From NCBI RefSeq assembly GCF_028548475.1, contig NZ_JAQQLE010000013.1, positions 62,001 through 126,000 on the forward strand: DNA of 64,000 bases, read 5' to 3'. Of this stretch, positions 45,644 to 54,689 are shown piece after piece. Both the position numbers and the translations under genes were made by a program. The notes under the pieces were generated by a model. That model did no database searches and had not been told where the DNA came from. It saw only the letters and a program-made list of their open reading frames with translations. This stretch comes from Vogesella margarita (lineage in GTDB: Bacteria > Pseudomonadota > Gammaproteobacteria > Burkholderiales > Chromobacteriaceae). How positions within the stretch are numbered: the stretch's first letter is position 1; each line of letters opens with the position of its first letter.

Positions 45644-46675
45644 ATGCAACTGAAACCCATCCTGACCCTGTCGGCCCTGCTGCTGGCCGGCACCGCCCAC
45701 GCCGACACCGCCGCGCCGCCTGACGCGACGCCGCGTTACGTGCAGTACGTGCTCAACGACACCCTGCTGCCGCGCTACCGGCAGCTGGCCGACGCCAACC
45801 GTGCGCTGGCCAGCCAGCTGCAGCACAGCTGCGCCCGGCCGGACAATGCCGGCCTCGCGGCGGTACGCCAGCAGTGGCAACAGGCCTACGGCAGCTGGAT
45901 GCGCGTCGCGGCGCTGAACTGGGGGCCGACGGCGCAGCTGCGCAGCCAGCGCACCATCGCCTTCAGGCCGACGCGCACCGCGCTGGTCGACAGCGCGGTC
46001 AGCCGCAGCGCCGCGCACGAGGCCGACGTCTTCGACACCACCGGCACCGCAGCCAAGGGCTACACCGCCATCGAATACCTGCTGTACCGTCCCGCGGCCA
46101 GCCTGGCCACGCCCGGCGTCTGCGCCTGGCTGCAACGCAACGCCGACGAACTCGGCGAGCACAGCGCCGAACTGCAGCACCAGTGGCAACGCTTTGCCAC
46201 ACGCATCAGTGCCGGAGAAACGGCCGACGACCTACCGTCCAGCCAGCAGGCGCTGGAGGAGATCATCAACCTGACGCTGGCCGGCAACAACGAGCTGCAC
46301 AAGGAATTGTCGCGGCTGGCCGGCCAGAAGCCGGAGCTGGTCAGCGGCAAGCGCAGCCACAGCGGCAAGCGGCTGCTGCAGGCGCAGTTCGACCTGCTGC
46401 AACAGCTGTTGATCGGCGGCAAGGGCAAGGACTTCGCGCTGGCGCAATTGCTGGAACAGGCCGGGCAGCCGGCGCTGGCGCAGCAGCTGCGGCAACGGGT
46501 GACGGCGGTTAACAAGGGACTGGCGCAGCTGCCGGACGACCTGGTGCAGGTTGGCCGCAGCGGCAAGGAAAAAGCGGCAGTGCAGGCGCTGGCCACGCTG
46601 CTGACCCTGCTGGAAGGCCCGGTCGCCGACAGCCTGGACATTACCCTCAGCTTCAATGAATCCGATGGCGACTGA
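45644..46675 (+). CDS. Second imelysin-like periplasmic protein
   Basis: A 343-residue exported protein. The signal peptide is MQLKPILTLSALLLAGTAHA. The fold resembles the first imelysin, but the GxHxxE motif reads GYTAIE (G139, T141, E144), so the His is missing. This subgroup (COG3489-like) is usually encoded next to an intact imelysin and may be a structural or transport partner. GGCGGAGC precedes the ATG at 45644. It overlaps the DUF1513 gene by about 20 bases. Confidence 0.83.
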   Translation: MQLKPILTLSALLLAGTAHADTAAPPDATPRYVQYVLNDTLLPRYRQLADANRALASQLQHSCARPDNAGLAAVRQQWQQAYGSWMRVAALNWGPTAQLRSQRTIAFRPTRTALVDSAVSRSAAHEADVFDTTGTAAKGYTAIEYLLYRPAASLATPGVCAWLQRNADELGEHSAELQHQWQRFATRISAGETADDLPSSQQALEEIINLTLAGNNELHKELSRLAGQKPELVSGKRSHSGKRLLQAQFDLLQQLLIGGKGKDFALAQLLEQAGQPALAQQLRQRVTAVNKGLAQLPDDLVQVGRSGKEKAAVQALATLLTLLEGPVADSLDITLSFNESDGD

Positions 46676-47735
46676 TCCGCAACGCCGCCTCCTGCTGCAG
46701 GGTGTGGCCGCCGGCCTGCTGGCGTGGCCGCTGCGCAGCCTGGCAGGCGAGACCCCGCTGCAACTGCTGTCGGCCTACGACGTTGGCCGCAACGAGTACC
46801 GCGTCGGCGCCGCCGGCCGTAACACGGCCGCCACCCTGCCGCAACGCGGCCACCACATCGCGCTGCTGCCCGGCCGGCCAAACGAGTGCCTTGTGTTCGC
46901 GCGCCGCCCCGGCAGCTTTATCGCGCGCCTTAACTGGCAAAGCGGCGAGATGCTGGCCTGGTATGACTACCCGGACGACCGCCACGGCTTCGGCCACGGC
47001 ATCGTGCTGCCCGGCGGCGTGCTGGCCACCACCGACAGCAATATCGACAACGGCGACGGCCTGCTGACCCTGCGCGACGCGCTGACGCTGGCGCCGCTGC
47101 GCGAGCTGCCGTCCGGCGGCATCGGCCCGCACCAGCTGCTGCCACTGCAAGACGGCCGCATCCTGGTCGCCAACGGCGGCATCCTGACGCTGCCGGAGAG
47201 CGGCCGCATCAAGCTCAACGTGCGCAGCATGCAGCCCAGCCTGGACATCGTCGACCTCAAGGTTGGCCGCAGCGTGGCCAGCTTCCGCCTGCCGGACAAC
47301 AGGCTGTCGCTGCGCCATCTGGCGGCGGTAGCCGACGGCCACTACGCGGTGGCGCTGCAGTACGAGGGCGAAGGCAGTGCGCCGCTGGTCAGCCTGTGGC
47401 ACGAGCGCAGCGGGCTGCGTAGCCTGTCGCTGCCGCCGGAGCTGGCGACGAGCTGCAACGGCTACGCCGCCAGCGTGGCGGCAACGCCGACGCACATCGC
47501 CTGCACCGCCACCCGCGGCGACCAGGTGGTGTTCTGGTCAGGCGCGGGCGAATTCCTGGGGGCGGTGGCGCTGAGCAAGCCGGCCGGCATCGCCGCGACC
47601 CCGGACGGGTGCCACTTCATCGTCAGCAACGAGCTGGGCGACATCGTGTGGATAGACAGCCAGCAACTGCAGATCGTCGCCGCGCGCAGCCAGCGCTTCC
47701 CGGTGAAGTGGGACAACCATCTGGTGCTGCTGTGA
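46656..47735 (+). CDS. DUF1513 family protein, Tat-exported
   Basis: A 359-residue protein with a twin-arginine-like start (PQRRLLLQG, R10-R11, then a hydrophobic run). The body is predicted to be a beta-propeller: repeated short strands with WYDYPDD, GGIGPHQLL and GIAATPDG blocks. This is the fourth partner of the imelysin cluster (COG3490). The ATG at 46656 or 46665 overlaps the previous gene. A repeat core copy is read as KVGR, a different frame from other copies. Confidence 0.85.
   Translation: MNPMATDPQRRLLLQGVAAGLLAWPLRSLAGETPLQLLSAYDVGRNEYRVGAAGRNTAATLPQRGHHIALLPGRPNECLVFARRPGSFIARLNWQSGEMLAWYDYPDDRHGFGHGIVLPGGVLATTDSNIDNGDGLLTLRDALTLAPLRELPSGGIGPHQLLPLQDGRILVANGGILTLPESGRIKLNVRSMQPSLDIVDLKVGRSVASFRLPDNRLSLRHLAAVADGHYAVALQYEGEGSAPLVSLWHERSGLRSLSLPPELATSCNGYAASVAATPTHIACTATRGDQVVFWSGAGEFLGAVALSKPAGIAATPDGCHFIVSNELGDIVWIDSQQLQIVAARSQRFPVKWDNHLVLL
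47259..47271 (+). repeat. Repeat core copy (inside DUF1513 gene)
   Basis: 13-base core, plus orientation, read as Lys-Val-Gly-Arg. Confidence 0.8.
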
Positions 47736-47736
47736 C

Positions 47737-48084
47737 TCAGTCGTCCACCGGCAGCGGCGGCAGGCCGTGGCGCGCGCGGGCGCGGTTGCAGGCGCGCTCG
47801 TAGATGCCGACATCGGCCAGCGCGCCGAATTCGCGGCACGGCGACGGCCGGTCGGCGTAGATGCTGCAGCTGACCGACTCGCCGACGGCGCCCTGCAGCG
47901 CGACACAGCGCAGCGTGTGCTCGTCGGTGCCGCACATGCGCATGGTGTTGCCGACCTCGACCACCGCCATGGCCGGCGGCACGCCGCGGCGCTCGGGGCC
48001 GGCCAATTCGGAACGGTGAAACGACACCCGGAACGCGGCGCAACAGGCGCCGCAGCTGGTACAGGAAACAGGATAAGCGGCCAT
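47737..48084 (-). CDS. YkgJ-family cysteine cluster protein
   Basis: A 115-residue protein with the N-terminal CTSCGACC and later CGTDEHTLRC and CSIYADRPSPCREF, together eight or more conserved cysteines expected to bind zinc or an iron-sulfur cluster. The family is linked to Fe-S or metal handling but its function is not settled. It is convergent with the DUF1513 gene with one base between the stops. Confidence 0.87.
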   Translation of the reverse strand: MAAYPVSCTSCGACCAAFRVSFHRSELAGPERRGVPPAMAVVEVGNTMRMCGTDEHTLRCVALQGAVGESVSCSIYADRPSPCREFGALADVGIYERACNRARARHGLPPLPVDD

Positions 48085-48151
48085 CGGCTATCTGGAATGC
48101 GGTGAAAATGGTAAAAGTACAGGTATTAGCGCAACCTGGCCATCGCCGCAA

Positions 48152-49366
48152 GTGACCCAAACAACCCGACCACAGCTCAGTGCCACCGGCCTGGTGTTCC
48201 CGCACCCGGAACACGGCATCGCCAACCTCGCCGCCCGCCTGCACGGCAGCGACAGTCCCTGCCCGCCGCTGCAGCACCCGTCGCTGGCACGGCTGGAGCA
48301 GGCGCAGACCATCATCCTGCTGGTCATCGACGGCATGGGCTGCAGGCAACTCGCCGATCTGTCGCCCGGCGGCTGGCTCCGCCAGCAGCAGACGCTGGCG
48401 CTGACCTCGGTGTTCCCCAGCACCACCACCAGCGCCATCACCACTTACCTCACCGGGCTGCCGCCCAGCGTGCACACCCTCACCGGCTGGCATCTGGCGG
48501 CGCCGGAGGTCGACGCCGTGGTCACGCCGTTGCCGATGACGGTGCGCCACCGCGGCAGCCACACACCGGACGACCCGGCCGAGCTGGCGCGCGCGGTGTA
48601 CCGCACGCCCTCGGCGCTCAGCGGGGCGCGGCGCCAGATCATGCTGCAGCCGAACTACATTCTCGATTCCGCCTACAGCCTGCACCACGGCGGCAATGCC
48701 GAGCGCCGCGGCTGGGCGTCGTACGAAGACCTGTTCCGGCAGCTGGACACGCTACTGCGCGAGGCGACCGCGCCACAGTTCGTCTACGCCTACATCCCGG
48801 ACCTGGATTCGATCATGCACCACAAGGGCACCACGCACCCGCGTTGCCGCCAGCTGTTGCAGCGTGTCGAGGCGCACTGTGCCGCCTTTGCCGCCGCGCT
48901 GGCCGGCCGCGACGCCGTGCTGTGCATCAGCGCCGACCACGGCCAGATGGACATCCCGCCGCCGCGCCTGCTGCAGCTGCGCGACTTTCCGGAGCTGGCC
49001 GACTGCCTGCGCCTGCCGCTGTCCGGTGAGCCGCGGGTGGCGTTCTGCCACGTGAAGCCGGAACGGCTGGCGGAATTCCCGCAACTGGCCGAACGCCTGC
49101 TCGGCCATGCCGCCTGGTGCCTGCCGGCGGCGCAGCTGCTGGACGAGGCCTGGTTCGGCCCCGGTGCCGACGTGAACGACCCAAGGTTGGCCGCACGCGT
49201 CGGCGACTACGTGCTGCTGCTGAAAGAGGACTGGGGACTGCTGGATACACCGGCCGACGCTCCGCTACCCAAGCTGCTGGGCAATCACGGCGGGCTGTCT
49301 GTCGCCGAGATGATGGTGCCGCTGATCGTGATTGACGGACAAGAAGGAGCAACGAGTGATGAGTGA
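48152..49366 (+). CDS. Alkaline-phosphatase-superfamily nucleotide pyrophosphatase/phosphodiesterase
   Basis: A 404-residue enzyme of the type I phosphodiesterase/nucleotide pyrophosphatase group. Metal and active-site segments are LLVIDGMGCRQL, FPSTTTSAITTYLTG (nucleophilic Thr), YIPDLDSIMHHKG and ISADHGQMD. No signal peptide, so it is probably cytoplasmic. The GTG at 48152 is used; the next gene overlaps its stop. A repeat core copy (49183-49195) encodes RLAA. Confidence 0.87.
   Translation: MTQTTRPQLSATGLVFPHPEHGIANLAARLHGSDSPCPPLQHPSLARLEQAQTIILLVIDGMGCRQLADLSPGGWLRQQQTLALTSVFPSTTTSAITTYLTGLPPSVHTLTGWHLAAPEVDAVVTPLPMTVRHRGSHTPDDPAELARAVYRTPSALSGARRQIMLQPNYILDSAYSLHHGGNAERRGWASYEDLFRQLDTLLREATAPQFVYAYIPDLDSIMHHKGTTHPRCRQLLQRVEAHCAAFAAALAGRDAVLCISADHGQMDIPPPRLLQLRDFPELADCLRLPLSGEPRVAFCHVKPERLAEFPQLAERLLGHAAWCLPAAQLLDEAWFGPGADVNDPRLAARVGDYVLLLKEDWGLLDTPADAPLPKLLGNHGGLSVAEMMVPLIVIDGQEGATSDE
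49183..49195 (+). repeat. Repeat core copy (inside phosphodiesterase gene)
   Basis: 13-base core, plus orientation, read as Arg-Leu-Ala-Ala. Confidence 0.8.
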
Positions 49367-49823
49367 CGCGACGATACGCCGCGCCGGACACAATGACCTG
49401 ACCGCGCTGGCGGTGCTGTTTGACGAGTATCGCCAGTTTTACGGCGAAAGCAGCGACCGCGAGCTGGCGCGGCGCTTCCTGCAGGCGCGCATGACCAAGA
49501 ACGAATCGGTGATCTTCCTGGCGGAGCACAGCGACGGCGAGGTGCTCGGCTTCTGCCAGCTGTACCCGTCGTTCTGCTCGCTGGCGGCGGCGCCGATCTA
49601 CGTGCTGTACGACCTGTTCACCCGGCCGCAGGACCGCCAACGCGGCATTGCCAGCAGCCTGCTCGGCCACATCGAACGCTACGCCCGCGACAACGGTTTC
49701 GTGCGACTGGAGCTGTCCACCGCCCGCGACAACCAGGCCGCGCAAAAGCTGTACCACAACAAGGGCTGGGTGCGCGACGAGGTGTTCCTGCACTACGGCA
49801 AGGCAACCCTGCCGCAGCAATAA
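49359..49823 (+). CDS. GNAT-family N-acetyltransferase
   Basis: A 154-residue acetyltransferase. The acetyl-CoA site is seen in LYDLFTRPQDRQRGIASSLL (the Q/R-x-x-G-x-A segment) and the C-terminal DNQAAQKLYHNKGW. Substrate unknown. AAGGAG lies nine bases before the ATG at 49359, which overlaps the phosphodiesterase stop. Confidence 0.9.
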   Translation: MSDATIRRAGHNDLTALAVLFDEYRQFYGESSDRELARRFLQARMTKNESVIFLAEHSDGEVLGFCQLYPSFCSLAAAPIYVLYDLFTRPQDRQRGIASSLLGHIERYARDNGFVRLELSTARDNQAAQKLYHNKGWVRDEVFLHYGKATLPQQ

Positions 49824-49929
49824 GCACCGCTAAGAAAACCCCTGGTTCTGCGTTGCGCCGCCCTGACCCGGCTGCGCGGCGAGTTCTGTCAGCGGCGCGA
49901 AACCAGCCTGGCTTCTGCCGTTGGCCGCC

Positions 49930-50919
49930 TCATTGCGGCCAACGTTCGCGCCACTGCTGCAGGGCGTGGCGGGTGATGCTGCCGGGGAACACCGCCCGTT
50001 CGCGCACGCTGTCCTCGGCCTCGCCCAGCCTCATCAGGCCGAAGTCCAGCTGCGCACCGCCCAGATCCGGCGGTGTCACTACCCCCATGCGGTCCAGCCA
50101 CGTTGATTCCAGCCCAGCCTTCAGGTAGTCCTGTGGCTGGCGCAGCACCTGGCGCAGGTAATCCAGCTTGCCCGGCAGCGACAGCTGCTTGCCCATCACC
50201 GCCAGTTCCGCATCCAGCTGCTGCAGGCGTCGCGGCAGATCGGCGTCCTTGACATCGTCGTGGCCGCGCAGCGCGTCGGCGTTGATCAGCGTCTGGCCAC
50301 CGGCCGACAGCCGCAACAGCACGCGCTGGCGCTCGGCCTCCAGCTGCTGGCGGCGGGCATCGAACAGCGCCACCCGCCGCGCGAGGTCACGGCACAGCGC
50401 ATTGAACGCCTCCATGCCGGCCAGATGCCGCAGGTTTTTCAGGCTGTCGTAGGCCGCCACCACACGGTGCTGCTCGAAGCTGATCACCTGCTGCGGCACG
50501 TCGTTCTGCACCTGGCCATCGGGCAGCAGCTGGCTACCGAGACGCTGGCGCGCCTGCGGCTGCATCACCAGCAGCAGGTAGGCGGTGTCGGGATTGGAAG
50601 GGTGGGAAAAATACTGCTGCAGCGCCTCGCTCGTCTGCAGCACGCGGTACAGGCTTTCCGGCGACGCGAACAGCAGGCCGACGCGGCGGTCGGTGGTGTA
50701 GCCGGCGGGACTGAGATCCAGCGGCGCCGGCAGGTGCTCGATCAGCTCGCTGGCGTAGCGCAGGGTGTCGCGCACGCCGCGCTGCAGCTGTTGCTGGCTG
50801 CGCGGCAGCAGACGCACCTTGGGATCGACCTCGTCGATCAGCCGCTCCACCGCCTGCGTCACGTCCTGCCGCCCCCAGGGGCCGCCGCCGCCCAACCATC
50901 GCTGCAAAAAGAAGCTCAT
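49930..50919 (-). CDS. Hypothetical protein (329 aa)
   Basis: Not recognised. The gene has good codon use and begins MSFFLQRWLGGGGPWGRQDV. The protein is largely helical and soluble-looking, with a charged coiled-coil region near residues 170-200 (LARRVALFDARRQQLEAERQ) and a C-terminal SITRHALQQWRERWPQ. It lies upstream of nothing obvious and is followed by a gap with no terminator. It may be specific to this group of bacteria. Confidence 0.7.
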   Translation of the reverse strand: MSFFLQRWLGGGGPWGRQDVTQAVERLIDEVDPKVRLLPRSQQQLQRGVRDTLRYASELIEHLPAPLDLSPAGYTTDRRVGLLFASPESLYRVLQTSEALQQYFSHPSNPDTAYLLLVMQPQARQRLGSQLLPDGQVQNDVPQQVISFEQHRVVAAYDSLKNLRHLAGMEAFNALCRDLARRVALFDARRQQLEAERQRVLLRLSAGGQTLINADALRGHDDVKDADLPRRLQQLDAELAVMGKQLSLPGKLDYLRQVLRQPQDYLKAGLESTWLDRMGVVTPPDLGGAQLDFGLMRLGEAEDSVRERAVFPGSITRHALQQWRERWPQ

Positions 50920-50957
50920 CGCCCTGCCCGCTTTATCGTGACTGTGTGCCTGAAATG

Positions 50958-50979
50958 GCGGCCAACAAGGTTGGCCGCA
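50958..50979. repeat. Repeat core copy with inverted partial partner
   Basis: Core copy 50967-50979 (plus) preceded by GCGGCCAAC (50958-50966), giving a 9-bp inverted repeat with a 3-base loop between two minus-strand genes. Confidence 0.75.
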
Positions 50980-50989
50980 TAGCCAAGGC

Positions 50990-51721
50990 TCAGGAGAACT
51001 GCTCGTCCGCGGCCAGGTAGCGCCACTTGCCGGTCGGCAGGTCGCCCAGCATCACCTTGCCGATGCGGATGCGCTTGAGGCCAACCACGTGCAGGCCGAC
51101 GGCCTCACACATGCGGCGGATCTGCCGCTTCTTGCCCTCTTTCAGGATGAAGCGCAGCTGGTCATCGTTCTGCCACCACACCTTGGCCGGGATCAGCGCC
51201 TTGCCGTCCAGCGACAGGCCGTGATTGAGCAGACGCAGGCCCTCGTCGGACAGCTCGCCCTCGACGCGCACCAGGTATTCCTTCTCGACATCGGAGGTTT
51301 CGCCGATCAGCTCTTTCGCCACGCGGCCGTCCTGAGTCAGCACCAGCAGGCCGACCGAGTCGATATCCAGACGCCCGGCCGGTGCCAGCCCTTTCATGTG
51401 GTCGCGCGAGAAGCGCAGCCCGGATTTGTCTTCTTCCCAGTGGTTGTCCGGCGTGATCAGCGCCGCCGCCGGCAGGTAACCCATCTCGGCCTGGCCGGAC
51501 ACATAGCCCATCGGCTTGTTGATCAGGATGGTGACGCGGCGCTCCTGCGCCTGGGTCATTTTCTTGTCGAGCTGGATGTCGTCGCCGGTCACCACCTTCT
51601 GCCCCAGCACCGCCACGCTGCCGTTGACCTTGACCCAGCCCTGCTCGATATAGCTGTCGGCCTCGCGGCGAGAACAAAGCCCCATTTCAGCCATGCGTTT
51701 TGAAAGTCGTACGGGTTCCAT
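50990..51721 (-). CDS. RsuA/RluF-family pseudouridine synthase
   Basis: A 243-residue rRNA modification enzyme. An N-terminal S4 RNA-binding domain ([20 protein letters not shown]) precedes the synthase domain with catalytic Asp in [11 protein letters not shown] and the [19 protein letters not shown] motif. It resembles the 23S rRNA enzyme RluF more than RsuA, but the exact target base cannot be read from sequence. Confidence 0.92.
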   Translation of the reverse strand: MEPVRLSKRMAEMGLCSRREADSYIEQGWVKVNGSVAVLGQKVVTGDDIQLDKKMTQAQERRVTILINKPMGYVSGQAEMGYLPAAALITPDNHWEEDKSGLRFSRDHMKGLAPAGRLDIDSVGLLVLTQDGRVAKELIGETSDVEKEYLVRVEGELSDEGLRLLNHGLSLDGKALIPAKVWWQNDDQLRFILKEGKKRQIRRMCEAVGLHVVGLKRIRIGKVMLGDLPTGKWRYLAADEQFS

Positions 51722-51818
51722 TCTTCACTCCGGAGTTGCGTCAGGCCAAGGGCGGCACCGCGCGTGTAATAACAGGCCGCGTATTGTAGTGAGCGCCGCC
51801 CGATTGGCAAAGCACCGA

Positions 51819-52622
51819 TTACGCGGCGCCGGTAGCCGCGGCTTCGCCCTGGCGCACGCGCTCGAACAGGCAGACGGTGGCCGCCATCGCCACGTTCAGC
51901 GATTCGGCGTGACCGGGCATCGGGATGCGCACGCGGCGGTCGCAGGCGGCCAGCACCGGCGCCGACACGCCCTTGCCCTCGTTGCCGAACACGAAGGCCA
52001 CCGCACCGCGCAGGTCTTCGCTGTACAGCGACACGCTGCCCTCCAGGTGCGTCGCCAGCCGGGCGCCGGGCCAGCGCGCCAGTTCGGCGGCCAGATCGGC
52101 CTGCTCGTGGATCTGCAGCACGAAGTGGGCGCCCATGCCGGCGCGCAGCACCTTGGGCGAATAGACATCGACACAGCCCTTGGACAGGTACACCTGCCGC
52201 ACGTTGGCCGCAGCGGCGCAGCGCAGGATGGTGCCCATATTGCCCGGGTCCTGCACGTCGTCCAGCAGCACCGCCGCCTCGTGCTGCGCGGCGCTGCCCT
52301 GTGGCCGCGGGCACAACACCAGCACCTCTGACGGTGTCGCCAGCGCAGTGACCTTGGCCAGCACCGCGGTGCTGACCAGGCTGCACGGCACGGCACGGTC
52401 GATGCGACGCTGCAGCGCCAGCCATTCCGGATGCTGCTGCGCCGCCTCGTTGACGTATACCGCGTGCAGCGGCAGCCCGGCGTCCAGCGCGGCCTGCAGC
52501 AGGTGCAACCCTTCCAGTACCAGTAGTTGTTGCTTGCGCCGCTCGCGGGCGTTGTCCAGCAGCCGCGCCAGCGATTTCATCTCGTCATTGGCGGCCGAGG
52601 TAATGATTTTATGGAATGTCAT
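51819..52622 (-). CDS. TrmH/SpoU-family RNA 2'-O-methyltransferase
   Basis: A 267-residue SPOUT-class enzyme. An N-terminal substrate-binding domain (residues 1-100) is followed by the knotted catalytic domain: LLDDVQDPGNMGTILRCAAA, FVFGNEGKGVS and PMPGHAESLNVAMAATVCLFE. It methylates a 2'-OH in rRNA or tRNA. It begins two bases after the HDOD gene stop, in the motB-methyltransferase-HDOD run. Confidence 0.92.
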   Translation of the reverse strand: MTFHKIITSAANDEMKSLARLLDNARERRKQQLLVLEGLHLLQAALDAGLPLHAVYVNEAAQQHPEWLALQRRIDRAVPCSLVSTAVLAKVTALATPSEVLVLCPRPQGSAAQHEAAVLLDDVQDPGNMGTILRCAAAANVRQVYLSKGCVDVYSPKVLRAGMGAHFVLQIHEQADLAAELARWPGARLATHLEGSVSLYSEDLRGAVAFVFGNEGKGVSAPVLAACDRRVRIPMPGHAESLNVAMAATVCLFERVRQGEAAATGAA

Positions 52623-52624
52623 GC

Positions 52625-53953
52625 CTAGAAAGTGAGTTGTGACACGCGGAACACCGTTTCCTTGAAGCGGTGGTAGCTGTCGTCGTCGATCGCCTTGTTG
52701 CTGCGATAGTTGTCAACAAAGAAGACACCGGCCAGCTTGTGGCCGGAGAACACCGACATGCAGGCGAAGTGGCCCTCGCCGAGATGGGTGAAGAATTCGT
52801 CCTGGTATTTGCGCGCCAGCTGCGCGCGCGTTGCGGCCGGTGCATGGAAGCTCTGCGGCCGGCTGGTGAGCAGCGCAAAGAACGAGCCCGGCTCCAGCGC
52901 CACGATGTGCTTGCGCAGCGGGTGATTGTCATCCAGCCCGATCTGGTAACGCATTTTCAGCGAATGGCTGGGCTGGTCGTAGCGCAGGAACATGATGCGC
53001 TCGAACTGGATGTCGTTGGCGAGGTGGCGCAGCGACTCCAGCAGCGCCTTTTCCAGCTGCTGCTCGCCGCTGAGGGTGGCGACTTCGTCCTGCTTGTTTT
53101 TCTCCGGGAACGGGCCGGGAATGTACAGGTAGGCCCGCGCCGGATAGGCATAGCCCGGCGCGCGCGGGTGGCGCGCCACCTGCAGGATCGCCTGCTGCAC
53201 CACCTGCTGCGCGTCGTCGACCCGGCAGCCGATCAGCCTGGCCGCCGCCTCGATGCCGATATTCCACTGCGGCCGCCACCAGCCCTGGTCCACCGCGTTG
53301 GCGGTGGCAATCGCCAGCTTCAGCAGCTGCTTGCGGCGGTTGACCGGCCCGCTGCCGAGGGTATCGAGCAGACCGGACGGCAGCGGCATGCGCTGGATGA
53401 ACTGCTCGACGATCCTGGGGTAGTCCTGCGCGAATACGTCCGCCACCTCGTGCAGCAGCGGCCCGCCCGGAAGGCGGTTGCGGTAGATCAGGTACAGGCA
53501 GGCCGGCAGGTTGTACACCAGCGCCGCGATGAAGCAGTCCTCGACCTTGTACTCTCCGGTGATCGCCAGCCATTCCTTGATGACGAAGGCGGCGATGCGG
53601 GAACGTCCCAGCCAGTCGCCGACGGCATCGACCACCTCCTGGTCCAGCTTGCCGTGCACCGTGGAGAGCGCCGGAATCTGGCGATAGCGCGCGGTGATCA
53701 CCTCCAGTCCCAGCATCATCAGCATCTGCTCGACGGTGGGGTGCGCCTCGCTGCGCTGCAGGGCGCGCGACGCGCCGACCAGCCGCATCAGGTCCAGCAG
53801 CAGGAAAGGATCGGACAGGGTCAGGTTGGCCAGCTCGGAAAACACGATGCGGTCGCTGGGGCGCGACAGCATCTGCCGCACCTCGACCGCGGTGGCCGGC
53901 AGGATGGGCCAGCGGTTTTCCGACAGCGATGACAGCCAGTTAGCGATGTCCAT
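52625..53953 (-). CDS. HDOD-domain signalling protein
   Basis: A 442-residue protein. The HDOD domain (residues about 15-210: LPATAVEVRQMLSRPSDRIV, LTLSDPFLLLDLMRLVG, AALVYNLPACLYLIY) is a non-catalytic HD relative used in signalling. The C-terminal part looks GAF-like or degenerate (FFALLTSRPQSFHAP, GHKLAGVFFVDNYRS). Neighbours motB and fliW elsewhere suggest a motility or stress role, but this is inference. Confidence 0.86.
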   Translation of the reverse strand: MDIANWLSSLSENRWPILPATAVEVRQMLSRPSDRIVFSELANLTLSDPFLLLDLMRLVGASRALQRSEAHPTVEQMLMMLGLEVITARYRQIPALSTVHGKLDQEVVDAVGDWLGRSRIAAFVIKEWLAITGEYKVEDCFIAALVYNLPACLYLIYRNRLPGGPLLHEVADVFAQDYPRIVEQFIQRMPLPSGLLDTLGSGPVNRRKQLLKLAIATANAVDQGWWRPQWNIGIEAAARLIGCRVDDAQQVVQQAILQVARHPRAPGYAYPARAYLYIPGPFPEKNKQDEVATLSGEQQLEKALLESLRHLANDIQFERIMFLRYDQPSHSLKMRYQIGLDDNHPLRKHIVALEPGSFFALLTSRPQSFHAPAATRAQLARKYQDEFFTHLGEGHFACMSVFSGHKLAGVFFVDNYRSNKAIDDDSYHRFKETVFRVSQLTF

Positions 53954-54689
53954 GATTGCGTCCCCAGATGAGGAGTTCTTTTTGTAATGGCCCGTTCAGT
54001 GGCAGCCGTTGCTGCGGCGGCACCGCCTCGATCCCGAAACTGTTGCTCACCAGCTGCGCATGGTTGGCCGCATATTGCTGAAAGTGCGTCCATACCCGCG
54101 CCATCGGCGCCGGCGACAGGAAGGCATGGATCACGTCGAAACGTGACCAGTCCACCGCCCAGAAATTACCGTAGTGCAGGCTGACATTGGCCGGCCGGCC
54201 GGCACGCAGGTAGCGCCAGCGCGACCACAACCACGGCAGCAGCGCGTTTTCCACGCCGCACAGTTGCAGGTCGGCGCGCTGCCGCGCCAGCTGCAGTACC
54301 ACCCGGCCGTCGCCGCTACCCAGATCCAGCACCGCAGCGCCGGACGGCAGCCAGTGCGCCAGCGTGTCTATGCTTTCCTGCGACGACAGATACAGGGGCA
54401 CCCGCTCGATCAGCGCATTGCGGCTGAGGGCAAACAGCAGCACAAAGCCGCACAGGTACAGCCACGGCGCCCATTGCTGCCACAGCGCCAGCACCACCAG
54501 CGGCATGAACAGCAGGTGCAGCAGGCGTTGCGGCATGGAGCAGCGCAGCACGCTGGCCAGCAGCACCGCCAGCAGGCACTGCGCCGCGAGCCAGGGCAGC
54601 GGCGTGGCCACCGGCGCCCAGAACACCCAGGCCAGCAGCACCGCCAGCAGCTGGATGCCGGCATGACGCAGCAAGGCGGTCAGCCTCAT
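53940..54689 (-). CDS. Membrane-anchored class I SAM-dependent methyltransferase
   Basis: A 249-residue protein. Residues about 10-90 hold three to four hydrophobic segments; then comes a Rossmann methyltransferase domain with the SAM motif AAVLDLGSGDGRVVLQLA. Substrate unknown. It overlaps motB by 4 bases and the HDOD gene by 14, so all three are translationally linked. Confidence 0.85.
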   Translation of the reverse strand: MRLTALLRHAGIQLLAVLLAWVFWAPVATPLPWLAAQCLLAVLLASVLRCSMPQRLLHLLFMPLVVLALWQQWAPWLYLCGFVLLFALSRNALIERVPLYLSSQESIDTLAHWLPSGAAVLDLGSGDGRVVLQLARQRADLQLCGVENALLPWLWSRWRYLRAGRPANVSLHYGNFWAVDWSRFDVIHAFLSPAPMARVWTHFQQYAANHAQLVSNSFGIEAVPPQQRLPLNGPLQKELLIWGRNHGHR

